Below, in pieces: positions 41,197 to 49,410 of a DNA stretch of 64,000 bases. The translations under genes were made by a program, and so were the position numbers. Below the pieces are notes generated by a model, which saw only the letters and a list, made by a program, of their open reading frames with translations, searched no databases and had not been told where the DNA came from. The first letter of the stretch is position 1. Each line of letters begins with the position of its first letter. This stretch comes from Bacillota bacterium (GTDB lineage: Bacteria; Bacillota; Sulfobacillia; RBS10-35; Bu92). The stretch spans positions 62,001 to 126,000 of the forward strand of contig JADBKN010000015.1 in assembly GCA_014896375.1 (NCBI GenBank), given 5' to 3'.

Positions 41197-41889
41197 GTGG
41201 CCTTCAGCCATGGCTCGAAGACCAAAGTCTACGTCAACGGCTACGATCTGTCGGCCTACTTCAAGAGCGCCAAATATCAGGCCAAGGTCGACACGGCGGA
41301 GACGACCACCTTCGGGGCTGCGGCCAAGACCTACATCCCTGGCCTGCCTGACGCGACGGTCAGCCTGGAGGGCATCTACGACGGCTCGCCCAACGCCGTA
41401 GACCAAGTACTGCAGGCGGCGCTTGGCAAGCCCGGCGTGATGGTGCTGCTTCCGCAGGGCGATGGCAACGGGAGCGTCGGCTACGGGCTCTCGAACATCG
41501 AGACCTCCGTCGAGATCGACTCGCCCGTGGACGACGTGACCGGCATCAGCGCAGAGGTCCAGTCCACATCCGGCATGGAGCGCATTACCACCCTGCACCC
41601 GCTCCAGGCGGAGGCGGCGGCCGGAAACGGAACAGGCATCGACCAGACGGCGGCCACCAGCAACGGCGGCGCCGGCTACCTGGAGATGGTCTCCGGCTCC
41701 TCTGTTACCGTGAAGATCCAGCACTCGAACGACAACGGCTCAACCGACCCCTGGGCCGACGTGGTCGCGTTCACGGCGGCTTCTGGCGGCTCGGCCCAGC
41801 GCGTGGCGGTGACGGGGACGATCAAGCGCTACGTGCGCGTCACGTGGAGCGGCGCCGCGACGTTCTACGTCGGCCTGGCGCGCTTCTAA
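41197..41889 (+). CDS. Tail-tube protein with extra C-terminal domain
   Basis: A 230-aa protein. The first ~125 residues match the next gene (AFSHGS start, DISAY/DLSAY, TYIPGLPDATVSLEG). The last ~80 residues form an added beta domain (YLEMVSGSSVTVKIQHSNDNG to FYVGLARF). GTG at 41197 is chosen for GGGAGGTGA just upstream; TTG at 41191 is the longer form. The extra domain would decorate the tail surface (inference). Confidence 0.85.
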   Translation: MAFSHGSKTKVYVNGYDLSAYFKSAKYQAKVDTAETTTFGAAAKTYIPGLPDATVSLEGIYDGSPNAVDQVLQAALGKPGVMVLLPQGDGNGSVGYGLSNIETSVEIDSPVDDVTGISAEVQSTSGMERITTLHPLQAEAAAGNGTGIDQTAATSNGGAGYLEMVSGSSVTVKIQHSNDNGSTDPWADVVAFTAASGGSAQRVAVTGTIKRYVRVTWSGAATFYVGLARF

Positions 41890-41908
41890 ATGAGGAGGTT
41901 GAGACAGC

Positions 41909-42319
41909 ATGGCCTTCAGCCACGGCTCCACGGCGGTCGTCAAGCTGGGCACGGCGTCCGCGCCGACCACCCCGACCGACATCAGCGCCTACGTGACCAG
42001 CGCGAAGCTGCCCATCAAGGGTGACACGGCAGAAGTGACCACGCTTGGGGCGACGGCGAAGTCGTACATCCCTGGGCTCTTGGATGCGACGTTCTCCCTG
42101 GAGGGAAAGTTCGATCCGACTGTGGACGCGCAGCTCGCCGGCATCCGAGGCATCGCGGTCGCGTTCGAGTACGGGCCGCAGGGCTCCTCGACTGGCAGCC
42201 CCAAGTTCACGGGCACCTGCATCCTCACGCAGTACGAGGTCGACACGGCGGTCGATGGCGAGGCAACCTGGAGCGCGGAGTTCCAGGTGTCGGGTCCTGT
42301 GACCCGCGCGACCTACTGA
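41909..42319 (+). CDS. Tail-tube protein paralogue, short form
   Basis: A 136-aa tail-tube protein sharing MAFSHGS, DISAYVTSAKLP, TAEVTTLGATAKSYIPGLLDATFSLEG with the previous gene but without its extra domain. ATG at 41909 has GGAGG upstream. Tandem genes of this type give tails two subunit forms in some siphoviruses by other means (for example a frameshift). Confidence 0.88.
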   Translation: MAFSHGSTAVVKLGTASAPTTPTDISAYVTSAKLPIKGDTAEVTTLGATAKSYIPGLLDATFSLEGKFDPTVDAQLAGIRGIAVAFEYGPQGSSTGSPKFTGTCILTQYEVDTAVDGEATWSAEFQVSGPVTRATY

Positions 42320-42334
42320 GACTGAGGTGAGACC

Positions 42335-42700
42335 GTGAGTGGCAAGGTGCTGAGCATCGACGAGATCCTGGCGGCTAACGATCTGCGCGAGACGCTGGTC
42401 GAGGTGCCGGAGTGGGGCGGCAAGGTCCGCATCCGGGCCATGACGCTCGCTGAGCAGCAGCGCATCCGGCAAGAGGCGGGCTTCGGCGGCGGCGGCGAGG
42501 TCGCACCTGAGCAGGCGGCGCGGTTCGAGCTCCTGATGCTCGCCGCAGGGCTCGGCATTGCGCCCGAGCAGGCCGACCGGCTCCGCGAGAAGTCGGCTGC
42601 GGCGGTCAATCGCGTGCTGCAGGTGATCCTCGAGGTCAACGGCATGACTGAGGGGGCGCAGAAGGCGGCGCAGCGCACCTTTCGCGCTGGGGATTCGTGA
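42335..42700 (+). CDS. Tail assembly chaperone, N-terminal frame (G-like)
   Basis: A 121-aa acidic chaperone that recruits the tape measure during tail assembly. GTG at 42335 with GAGGTGAG. It ends GDS* at 42700. A second frame continues in +1, as in the lambda G/GT arrangement, with a GGGG run at 42689-42692 where a +1 slip from GGG to GGG is possible. The tape measure lies after the second frame, separated here by a moron. Confidence 0.85.
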   Translation: MSGKVLSIDEILAANDLRETLVEVPEWGGKVRIRAMTLAEQQRIRQEAGFGGGGEVAPEQAARFELLMLAAGLGIAPEQADRLREKSAAAVNRVLQVILEVNGMTEGAQKAAQRTFRAGDS

Positions 42701-42896
42701 TCCGGAGGGCCACCCGCGCGAGGCGGAGCGCGCGTTTCTCTTCCGCCTCGCGCGGGACCTCGGGACTACGGTTGCCGAGTTACAGGCGCGGCTCACGGTC
42801 CGCGAGTTCGCCGAGTGGGCCGCGTTCTACTCGGCGGAGGCGCGCGAGCAGGAGCGGCAGGAGCGGTTAGCGGCGCAGAGGGCGAGGAGACGCTAG
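42690..42896 (+). CDS. Tail assembly chaperone, frameshift extension (GT-like)
   Basis: An open frame in +1 relative to the chaperone, without its own start signal, encoding IRDPEGHPREAERAFLFRL and a charged helical tail of about 68 residues. The frame is bounded upstream by a stop near 42645, so the shift must occur between there and 42700. The most likely site is GGGG at 42689. Its stop overlaps that of the convergent moron. Confidence 0.75.
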   Translation, partial: GIRDPEGHPREAERAFLFRLARDLGTTVAELQARLTVREFAEWAAFYSAEAREQERQERLAAQRARRR

Positions 42897-43348
42897 CGTA
42901 GACCGGAGAAGATTTGCCACGCTATCGGCTCGCGTAGCTTGCCGTCGCTGCCGTATTTTGCTGTGCATGCCAGGAGGTAGCGGTAGCTGTCTGGATTCCC
43001 GGAAAAGACGGTGACAGTGGATTCCGTCGTCGTAACCACATGCGCGAGCGATTGCACCGCGCCGACGCAAATGGCTCTGGCCGCCTGCTCATTGCTCGCT
43101 TTAGGGTAAAGGCTGGTGTAGACGTTTAGAGTGGCGTGCTGGCCCTCCAGCGACAGTGCGAATGACGACACGGAGGCATACCAGCTAGTCATGCCCCAAT
43201 TGTCGCGAAAGTCAGAGACGAGGCCTTGCAGCGCCGCGTCGGCTGCCTCCTGACTGTTGGATGCAGCCTGCGTATTCGTCTCTGGCGGCGGCGCGCTGCA
43301 TCCGGCCAGCACTAGAGCGGCCGCAAGCGCTATGGCCCATCTGAGCAA
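42893..43348 (-). CDS. Lipoprotein moron
   Basis: A 151-aa lipoprotein encoded against the late operon, between tail chaperone and tape measure. It has a signal with lipobox LAGC, then an Asn/Gln/Ser-rich spacer and a beta-type domain with two later cysteines. TTG at 43348 follows AAGGTGATG. It has its own promoter-like sequence upstream and codon use less GC-rich than neighbours. Expression in the lysogen and effects at the host surface (exclusion or conversion) are inference. Confidence 0.75.
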   Translation of the reverse strand: MLRWAIALAAALVLAGCSAPPPETNTQAASNSQEAADAALQGLVSDFRDNWGMTSWYASVSSFALSLEGQHATLNVYTSLYPKASNEQAARAICVGAVQSLAHVVTTTESTVTVFSGNPDSYRYLLACTAKYGSDGKLREPIAWQIFSGLR

Positions 43349-43369
43349 CTCTCATCACCTTCATCTCGC

Positions 43370-43398
43370 ATGATCCGCCAATAATTTCCTGTTGTCAA
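43370..43398 (-). promoter_or_regulatory. Putative promoter of the lipoprotein moron
   Basis: On the minus strand, -35 TTGACA (43398-43393) and -10 GATCAT (43375-43370) are separated by 17 bases. It overlaps the sequence just before the tape-measure ribosome site, so the two divergent genes share a very small intergenic space. Confidence 0.5.
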
Positions 43399-43415
43399 GG
43401 AGAGGAGGCGCAAGC

Positions 43416-46298
43416 GTGAACGTCGGCACGCTGACCGTAAGGCTCGTGGCCAGCGCTACCGAGTTTGAGAGAGCCATGCGCCAGGCCGCGCAGACGATGA
43501 CCGGCACAGTCAAGGTAATGCGTGCGCGGGCGCGAGAGCTCGAGTCAATCAGTAACAGCATGATGGTCAGCATGACGCTCCCATTGTCCCTCGCTGGCGC
43601 TGCCGCTATTCGCCTCGCGGGCGACATGGAGCAGACCCGCATTGCGTTCACCAACATGCTCGGGTCTGCGCAGCGGGCGAATGAGTTTCTGCGCCAGCTC
43701 CAGGACTTCGCTGCACGCACTCCCTTTGAGTTCACCCAGTTGACCGACGCGAGCCGTAGGCTTCTGGCATTTGGCTTCTCGGCACGAGACGTCATCCCGA
43801 TGCTGACCGCCGTCGGCGATGCCGTCGCTGCCATGGGCGGTTCGGCGGACATGCTCGACCGCGTGATTCTGGCCATCGGCCAGATCCAGGCTAAGGGCCG
43901 TGTTCAGGCGGACGAGATGCTGCAGCTGACTGAGGCTGGCATCCCTGCCTGGCGGTTCTTGGCCGATGCCATGGGGGTCACGACGCAGCAGGTCGTTAAG
44001 ATGACGGAGCAGGGACTGATCCCTGCGGACAAGGCCATTCGGGCGATCCTGCAAGGGATGGAGTCCCAAGCGCCTGGAATGATGGCGCAGCAGTCGCGGA
44101 CGCTGAACGGTGCGTTCAGCAACCTCATCGACGTGCTTAAGCAAACAGGGGTGACCATCGGCGATACGATTGCCGGTACGCTCCGCCTCGCTGACCGCGT
44201 CCGTGCGCTCACGGAATGGTTACAGAGGGCCGCGGATGCATTCGCGGCATGGCCGCCATGGCTGCGGTCGTTCACTGTATGGCTCGGCGTTGCGGCCCTG
44301 GCTGCGGGCCCTCTACTCCGCGTGATCGGGGCGATGTCTAACGCGACCGCCGTCGCCGTCCAGGGGGCTGCGCTTCTGGCGCGCGTCTCCGGACGGGCGG
44401 CCTTCGCTTTTGCGTCCTGGCAGGGCGGCGCTGCCAAGCTTAGCGAGGCCCTGCTCTACTTTGCTGGCTCGCGCCTGCGGCTGGTGCTCATCGGCATGAC
44501 GGCAGTCGTCGCCGTCGGTCTCCTCGTCGCCACCCACTGGCGCCAGCTCGCCGGCGTGGCGCAGTCCGTCTGGCATGTGATCGGTGGCGCGGCGCTCTAC
44601 GGCGCGTCGCTCGTCGTCCGTGGGGCGGGCCTGATCCTCTCGGGGATCGCGGTCATCGTGCCGCCTCTGCGTGGCACAGCGTCCGCCGTGATGGGCTTGG
44701 CCGACCAGCTGCGCTCGGCGGCCATGGCGAGCTTCAGCGCCGCCAGCAACGCTGCCCAAGAGATGGCGGCCAACCAGATGAACACGCAGAATGCCGCCCA
44801 GGCGGCGGCCAAGGGCCAGGAGCAGCTTGCACAGGCGGCCCAGGATGCGGCCAAGGCAGCCCAGGACAACATCCAGAGCTTCGACCAGGTGCACCAGCTC
44901 CAGGACCAGATGGCCGCCTCTGCTGCGGCTGCGACGCCGGCGATCCCGGGCGTCGATCTCTCCGGCCTCTCTGGTGGGCTCGGTGGTGTCGCCGACCTCG
45001 CCGGCGCGATCACAGGCCCCGTGCAGTCCATGGCGGACGGGTTGGCGTCGGCTTGGCAGCGCGTCCTGGCTGCGCTCAAGCCGGTCAATGAGGCCATCTC
45101 CTGGATCGGGCAATACTGGCCGGCCATCGGGCCGATCGTGGAAGGCATCGCAAGCGTGCTGAGCGTGGCGCTCATCCCAGCCCTCATCAAGACGGGAGTC
45201 GAGGCCACCGTGGCAGGCGCCAAGCTCATCTGGGCGTGGCTCACGTCGGCGGCCGAGGCAATGGGAGCCGTCGTCTTCCACCTCTGGGCTGCCGGCGTGG
45301 TCGTGGCCGGGTGGGTGCGCATGGCCGCACAGGCAGTCGCGAGCGCGGCGCAGGTCGTGTGGGCCTGGATCGTGCAGGGCTGGCAGGCTGCAGCCTCCGT
45401 CGCTGTGCAGGTGGTCCAGTTCGGCATCCTCGCCGCACGCTGGCTGTGGACCGCTGCCGTGGCCACAGCAAGCGCGGTGCGGATGGCCGCGGCGTGGTTC
45501 GTCGCCCTCGGCCCGGTGGGCTGGGCAATCGGCGTGGTGGCGCTCATTGCGGCCGTGGTCGCTACGCATTGGGACCAGGTCGTTGCTTGGACAGAGGCCG
45601 CATGGACGACTGTCTCCACGTGGGTGTCGCACACGTGGGATAACCTACGGGCCTGGGCGGGTGAGCGGTTCGCCGCTGTCCGGGACGCAATTGCCGGCGC
45701 GTGGGATAGTGTCAAGTCCAGCACAGTGGACCTCTGGAACGGCATCCGTGACTGGCTCTCGGGAGCATGGTCGTCCATCCGCGACCGCGTGGCCAGCGTC
45801 TGGGGCGGGATAAAGGACACGGTCCTCGGTGTCTGGCGCGGCATCTGGGACGGCATCAAGGGCTGGATCAATGCGATCATCGACGCCATCAACGGGCTCA
45901 TCCGCGGGCTCAACCGCGTGCATTTCAGCGCGCCTAACTGGGTGCCGGTAATCGGCGGCATGAGCTGGGGATTCAACCTGCCCGAGATCCCGCGTCTGGC
46001 GCAGGGCGGCATCGTGGACAGCCCCACGCTGGCGCTCGTCGGCGAGCGCGGACCGGAGGCCGTGGTGCCGCTCGGCCGGGACAACGCGCTCGCGGACTCC
46101 ATCGCGCAAGCGGTCTACACGGCCGTGCGCGACGCGTTGCGGGTCAGCCAGGCGGCATCTCCGCAGCCGGGCATGGGCGACCGCGAGATCGTGCTCCGCA
46201 TTGACGGCCGCACCTTCGCCCGCGCCGTGCTGCCCGCCGTCATCGCCGAAGGCCAGCGGCAAGGGCTGCAGCTCGTCGTCCGTCCGCAGGGGGTGTAG
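43416..46298 (+). CDS. Tail tape measure protein
   Basis: A 960-aa tape measure; its length sets tail length, implying a siphovirus tail of roughly 140 nm by the usual 0.15 nm per residue. The N-terminal domain (TEFERAMRQAAQTM, TRIAFTNMLGSAQRANEFLRQLQDFAARTPF) is standard. The middle has several hydrophobic segments and the C-terminal third has Trp/Ile repeats (W...I...W pattern). It ends near GGIVDSPTLALVGERGPEAV. GTG at 43416 after AGGAGAGGAGG; the TTG at 43392 is not needed. Confidence 0.95.
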   Translation: MNVGTLTVRLVASATEFERAMRQAAQTMTGTVKVMRARARELESISNSMMVSMTLPLSLAGAAAIRLAGDMEQTRIAFTNMLGSAQRANEFLRQLQDFAARTPFEFTQLTDASRRLLAFGFSARDVIPMLTAVGDAVAAMGGSADMLDRVILAIGQIQAKGRVQADEMLQLTEAGIPAWRFLADAMGVTTQQVVKMTEQGLIPADKAIRAILQGMESQAPGMMAQQSRTLNGAFSNLIDVLKQTGVTIGDTIAGTLRLADRVRALTEWLQRAADAFAAWPPWLRSFTVWLGVAALAAGPLLRVIGAMSNATAVAVQGAALLARVSGRAAFAFASWQGGAAKLSEALLYFAGSRLRLVLIGMTAVVAVGLLVATHWRQLAGVAQSVWHVIGGAALYGASLVVRGAGLILSGIAVIVPPLRGTASAVMGLADQLRSAAMASFSAASNAAQEMAANQMNTQNAAQAAAKGQEQLAQAAQDAAKAAQDNIQSFDQVHQLQDQMAASAAAATPAIPGVDLSGLSGGLGGVADLAGAITGPVQSMADGLASAWQRVLAALKPVNEAISWIGQYWPAIGPIVEGIASVLSVALIPALIKTGVEATVAGAKLIWAWLTSAAEAMGAVVFHLWAAGVVVAGWVRMAAQAVASAAQVVWAWIVQGWQAAASVAVQVVQFGILAARWLWTAAVATASAVRMAAAWFVALGPVGWAIGVVALIAAVVATHWDQVVAWTEAAWTTVSTWVSHTWDNLRAWAGERFAAVRDAIAGAWDSVKSSTVDLWNGIRDWLSGAWSSIRDRVASVWGGIKDTVLGVWRGIWDGIKGWINAIIDAINGLIRGLNRVHFSAPNWVPVIGGMSWGFNLPEIPRLAQGGIVDSPTLALVGERGPEAVVPLGRDNALADSIAQAVYTAVRDALRVSQAASPQPGMGDREIVLRIDGRTFARAVLPAVIAEGQRQGLQLVVRPQGV

Positions 46299-46301
46299 CC
46301 G

Positions 46302-46652
46302 GTGGCGCTCATCACGATCGCGGGGACGCCGATCGTTGACCCGTCCGAGATCAAACTGGGCTACTTCGACCTGACGAAGAGCAGCAGGACGGCGAGCGGG
46401 CGCATGGTCATGGAGATTGTCGCCACCAAGCGGCGGCTCGACCTGACCTGGCAGAAAATCGCGGACGCCGACCTGCAGGCGATCTTGGACGTGATCGCCG
46501 CGCACAAGCCGTTCTTCGTGGTCACCTTCCCGGTGCCTGGCGGGACGGCCTCCATGACCGCGTACGTGGGCGACATCAACACGGGCCTTTGGTACACGGT
46601 GGGCGGCGTCCGCTGGTGGCAGGACGTGAGCTTCGCGCTGATCGAGCAGTGA
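46302..46652 (+). CDS. Tail protein, hypothetical
   Basis: A 116-aa beta-rich protein (DLTKSSRTASGRMVMEIVATKRRLDLTWQKI), the usual small gene between the tape measure and the tail-tip proteins in Firmicutes siphoviruses. GTG start 3 bases after the tape measure. Exact role unknown. Confidence 0.75.
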   Translation: MALITIAGTPIVDPSEIKLGYFDLTKSSRTASGRMVMEIVATKRRLDLTWQKIADADLQAILDVIAAHKPFFVVTFPVPGGTASMTAYVGDINTGLWYTVGGVRWWQDVSFALIEQ

Positions 46653-46666
46653 GGTGATATAGGGCA

Positions 46667-48919
46667 ATGTACGCGGTAACCCAGGATTTCAACGACGTGA
46701 TGCGGGCTGACAAGCGCCAGGTCAATGCCCGCGTGACGATCGACTACACGGACCCCACCATCGACCAGTCCATCACCGTCTCCGCCTCCGAGCAAGCCAA
46801 CGTCAGCTACCCGCAGCAGACGGCGGATAGCGTGAGCGCGGCGACCAACAAGTGGGCCAGTCTTGACGGCTCCTGGGTCCTCGATGGCACGTGGCATCTG
46901 GCACCGGAGCCGGAGGATCTAACGCAGTACCAGTTCGGGTGGTGGTCCGCCCAGCTCGCCGATTCTACCGGCACGTTTGCCTCACCCTACCCGACGCTCA
47001 CCGTCACGCATATCGCCCGCCCAATCCAGAGCCTGCGGGTAGTCGGGGACAGCGCGCGCGGCGAGTATCCTGTTGACCTTACGATCCAGCTTTATGACGC
47101 CAGCAACACGCTCCTGTACTCGCAGAATGTTACCGGCAACACGCAGATGGACTGGAGCCTCACGCTCGCGTCGCCGGTGCTCAATGTCACCAAGCAGGTG
47201 CTGACCGTCACGAAGTGGAGCCACCCTGGCCGTCAGGCGAAGGTGCTGGAGTTCTTCACGAGCATCCAGGAAACCTATGAATCCGGCGACGTGGTCGAAA
47301 TCAAGCTCATTGAAGAGCGCGAGGCGTCGCAGGGCAGTCTCCCGGTCGGCAACATCAGCGCCAACGAGATCACGATCGGCCTCGCAAACGAGGGCCGGAA
47401 GTTCGACGTAACGAACCCGAACTCGCCGCTGGCCGGGCTGCTGAAGCCGAACCGCCGGATTCGGGCGTGGCTCGGCCTCAAGGGCGACGGCGACGGGCAG
47501 AACGTCACTGCCCAGGAGCAGTCCCAGGCCGACTTCGCCACCGGCACCCTCTCCGGCGTGCAGGCGACGGCGGATGGGCTGCAACTGATGCTGATAACAG
47601 GACCAGCAAACCTTGCGCCGAACCCGACGCTGCGGGACGGCAATGCGGACAACGTGCCGGATGGCTGGACATTCACCGACATCCCTGGCGGCTCTCACTC
47701 CCTGGACTCGGCGAAGACCTGGGGCGGACTTCCGACCTGGAAGGTCGTCACCGCGACCGAGACGGGTTACCACGGCCTTAAAGGCCCGACATTCGCCTTT
47801 GACCGCACGAAGGACTACGTGGTGGCTGTGCTCCTGGCATGCCAGGGGGCGGCGACGACGGGCCACAGGCGGCCACTGTGGATTCACCTACGCCGATCTG
47901 ACGGCACAGTAACGGCCGACCTTGGCTTCACCGATGATCCTGGCGGTACTCACGACTTCGCTTGGCTCGTGAAGCGCATCCCTGCTGGAACCGCACCAGC
48001 AGACGCCGTTACCCTGGCACTAGTCGACCCTAGTTGGAGAGCGGGCGGAACGTACTGGATCGCTGCCGTCATGGTGCTTCAGGCGTCGGACATTTACGAT
48101 CCGATGTCCGGCGCCCGCACAGCGCCCGCCCTTGACCTGTCCCCAGTCGGCGTGGCTACAAGCAGCGCCATCTCCTGGACAGCCGACACCCCGGCTGGCA
48201 CGTCGGTGAGTGTGGACGTGAGCCTCGACGGCGGCCAGACGTGGCAACCCGCGACGAATGGCGAGCCGGTGCCGGGGATCACGCCGGGCATGGACCTGAC
48301 GGGGAAGCAACTGCTCTGGCGGGAGCGGCTGAGCACCACCGACACGACGAAGACGCCGACGCTCCAGAGCCTCACTATCCAGGTCAACCACGAGGAGTGG
48401 GTGCCCCTCGGCACGTTCTGGTCGCTGGACTGGGACAGCCCGGACGACGCGCTGGAGGCGACAGTTACCGCCCGCGACAGGCTGGAGCTCCTGCGGCTGA
48501 GCACCTACCAGCCCGGTGCCGTGCAGCAGGGCGTAAGCCTCTACACCCTCGCCGAGCAGGTGCTGCAGGACGCGGGGCTGCAGGCCGGCGAGTACGCCAT
48601 TGACCCCGCGCTGCAGTCCATCGTGGTGCCTTGGGCGTGGCTGTCGCCGACCAGCCACCGCGAGGCCCTACGGATCATCGCCGAGGCCGCCCTAGCGGTG
48701 GTCTACGCGGACCGTGACGGCGTGATCCGCATCGAGAGCATAGGCAGCGTGCCGCCGGTGCTGGAGGATCACGGCGGACTACTTCCCGCCGCTGCAAGCG
48801 CCGAGCCGCCAGGTCAGGTGGCGAATGAGATCGTCGTCACTACGCAGCCGCTGCCAAACCGGCAACCACGGCGCGGGGTCTACCGATCGACCACGCCTGT
48901 GACGGTGCGCCCTGGATGA
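46667..48919 (+). CDS. Tail-tip/baseplate protein, truncated by nonsense codon
   Basis: A 750-aa large tail protein with an N-terminal DUF-like virion domain, a carbohydrate-binding-like central segment (LAPNPTLRDGNADNVPDGWTF) and a C-terminal hub-like region (LYTLAEQVLQDAGL...VVYADRDGVIRIESIG). TGA at 48917-48919 ends it, but coding-looking sequence continues after it in the same frame and then in two other frames to 49409. ATG at 46667 has GAGGTGATA upstream. The full protein would have been near 910 aa. Confidence 0.8.
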   Translation: MYAVTQDFNDVMRADKRQVNARVTIDYTDPTIDQSITVSASEQANVSYPQQTADSVSAATNKWASLDGSWVLDGTWHLAPEPEDLTQYQFGWWSAQLADSTGTFASPYPTLTVTHIARPIQSLRVVGDSARGEYPVDLTIQLYDASNTLLYSQNVTGNTQMDWSLTLASPVLNVTKQVLTVTKWSHPGRQAKVLEFFTSIQETYESGDVVEIKLIEEREASQGSLPVGNISANEITIGLANEGRKFDVTNPNSPLAGLLKPNRRIRAWLGLKGDGDGQNVTAQEQSQADFATGTLSGVQATADGLQLMLITGPANLAPNPTLRDGNADNVPDGWTFTDIPGGSHSLDSAKTWGGLPTWKVVTATETGYHGLKGPTFAFDRTKDYVVAVLLACQGAATTGHRRPLWIHLRRSDGTVTADLGFTDDPGGTHDFAWLVKRIPAGTAPADAVTLALVDPSWRAGGTYWIAAVMVLQASDIYDPMSGARTAPALDLSPVGVATSSAISWTADTPAGTSVSVDVSLDGGQTWQPATNGEPVPGITPGMDLTGKQLLWRERLSTTDTTKTPTLQSLTIQVNHEEWVPLGTFWSLDWDSPDDALEATVTARDRLELLRLSTYQPGAVQQGVSLYTLAEQVLQDAGLQAGEYAIDPALQSIVVPWAWLSPTSHREALRIIAEAALAVVYADRDGVIRIESIGSVPPVLEDHGGLLPAAASAEPPGQVANEIVVTTQPLPNRQPRRGVYRSTTPVTVRPG

Positions 48920-49409
48920 ACGGTGACGGTCACGGTGCAGTACGCAGGCTCCGGTGATCGGGCTGCAGCCAGTCTCGACCAGCCCGCCGCTGGCGTGAAC
49001 ATCGCCACGGCAGCCTACTACGCCTGGAGCGCCGGGTGACCATCAGAACCTGGCGCGTCGCAGGCGAAGCGTAGCGCTGGTCATCACCGGGAAGCCACTC
49101 AGCGTCCAGGGCGGGGAGCAGGTAGTCGCCCGCGACCAGACCAGTATCACCGAGAACGGCACGCTGCGCTTCGAGTTCCCGGCGAACCCCCTGGTTCAGA
49201 CGCTCAGCCAGGCGCAGGCCATCGCCAACGCGCTGCTGGCGAGCGCGAAGGACCCGCGCCGCGACATCGAGGTCGAATGGCGGGGGAATCCCGCGCTGGA
49301 GTTGGGCGACCGGGTGACGGTCGTCGGACAGGACGTGCATGTGATCCGCCAGGAGGTTACTTGGCAGGGCGCGCTCAGCGCTCGTTTGACCGGGAGGAAG
49401 GTGAGCTAA
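48920..49409 (+). pseudogene. Broken C-terminal part of the tail-tip gene
   Basis: Same frame resumes with TVTVTVQYAGSGDRAAA to a TGA at 49037-49039. Protein-like sequence then moves by -1 (RVTIRTWRVAGEA, to TAG at 49072) and by -1 again (VALVITGKPLSVQGG ... LTGRKVS) to TAA at 49407. So one nonsense codon and two single-base frame changes disrupt the last ~160 residues. Sequencing error or true decay both fit. Confidence 0.75.
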
Positions 49410-49410
49410 C

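Noticed and set aside
42697-42896. Separate gene starting GTG 42697 in the third frame
   Set aside because: That frame gives Arg/Ser-rich sequence; the protein-like frame is +1 relative to the chaperone and has no start.
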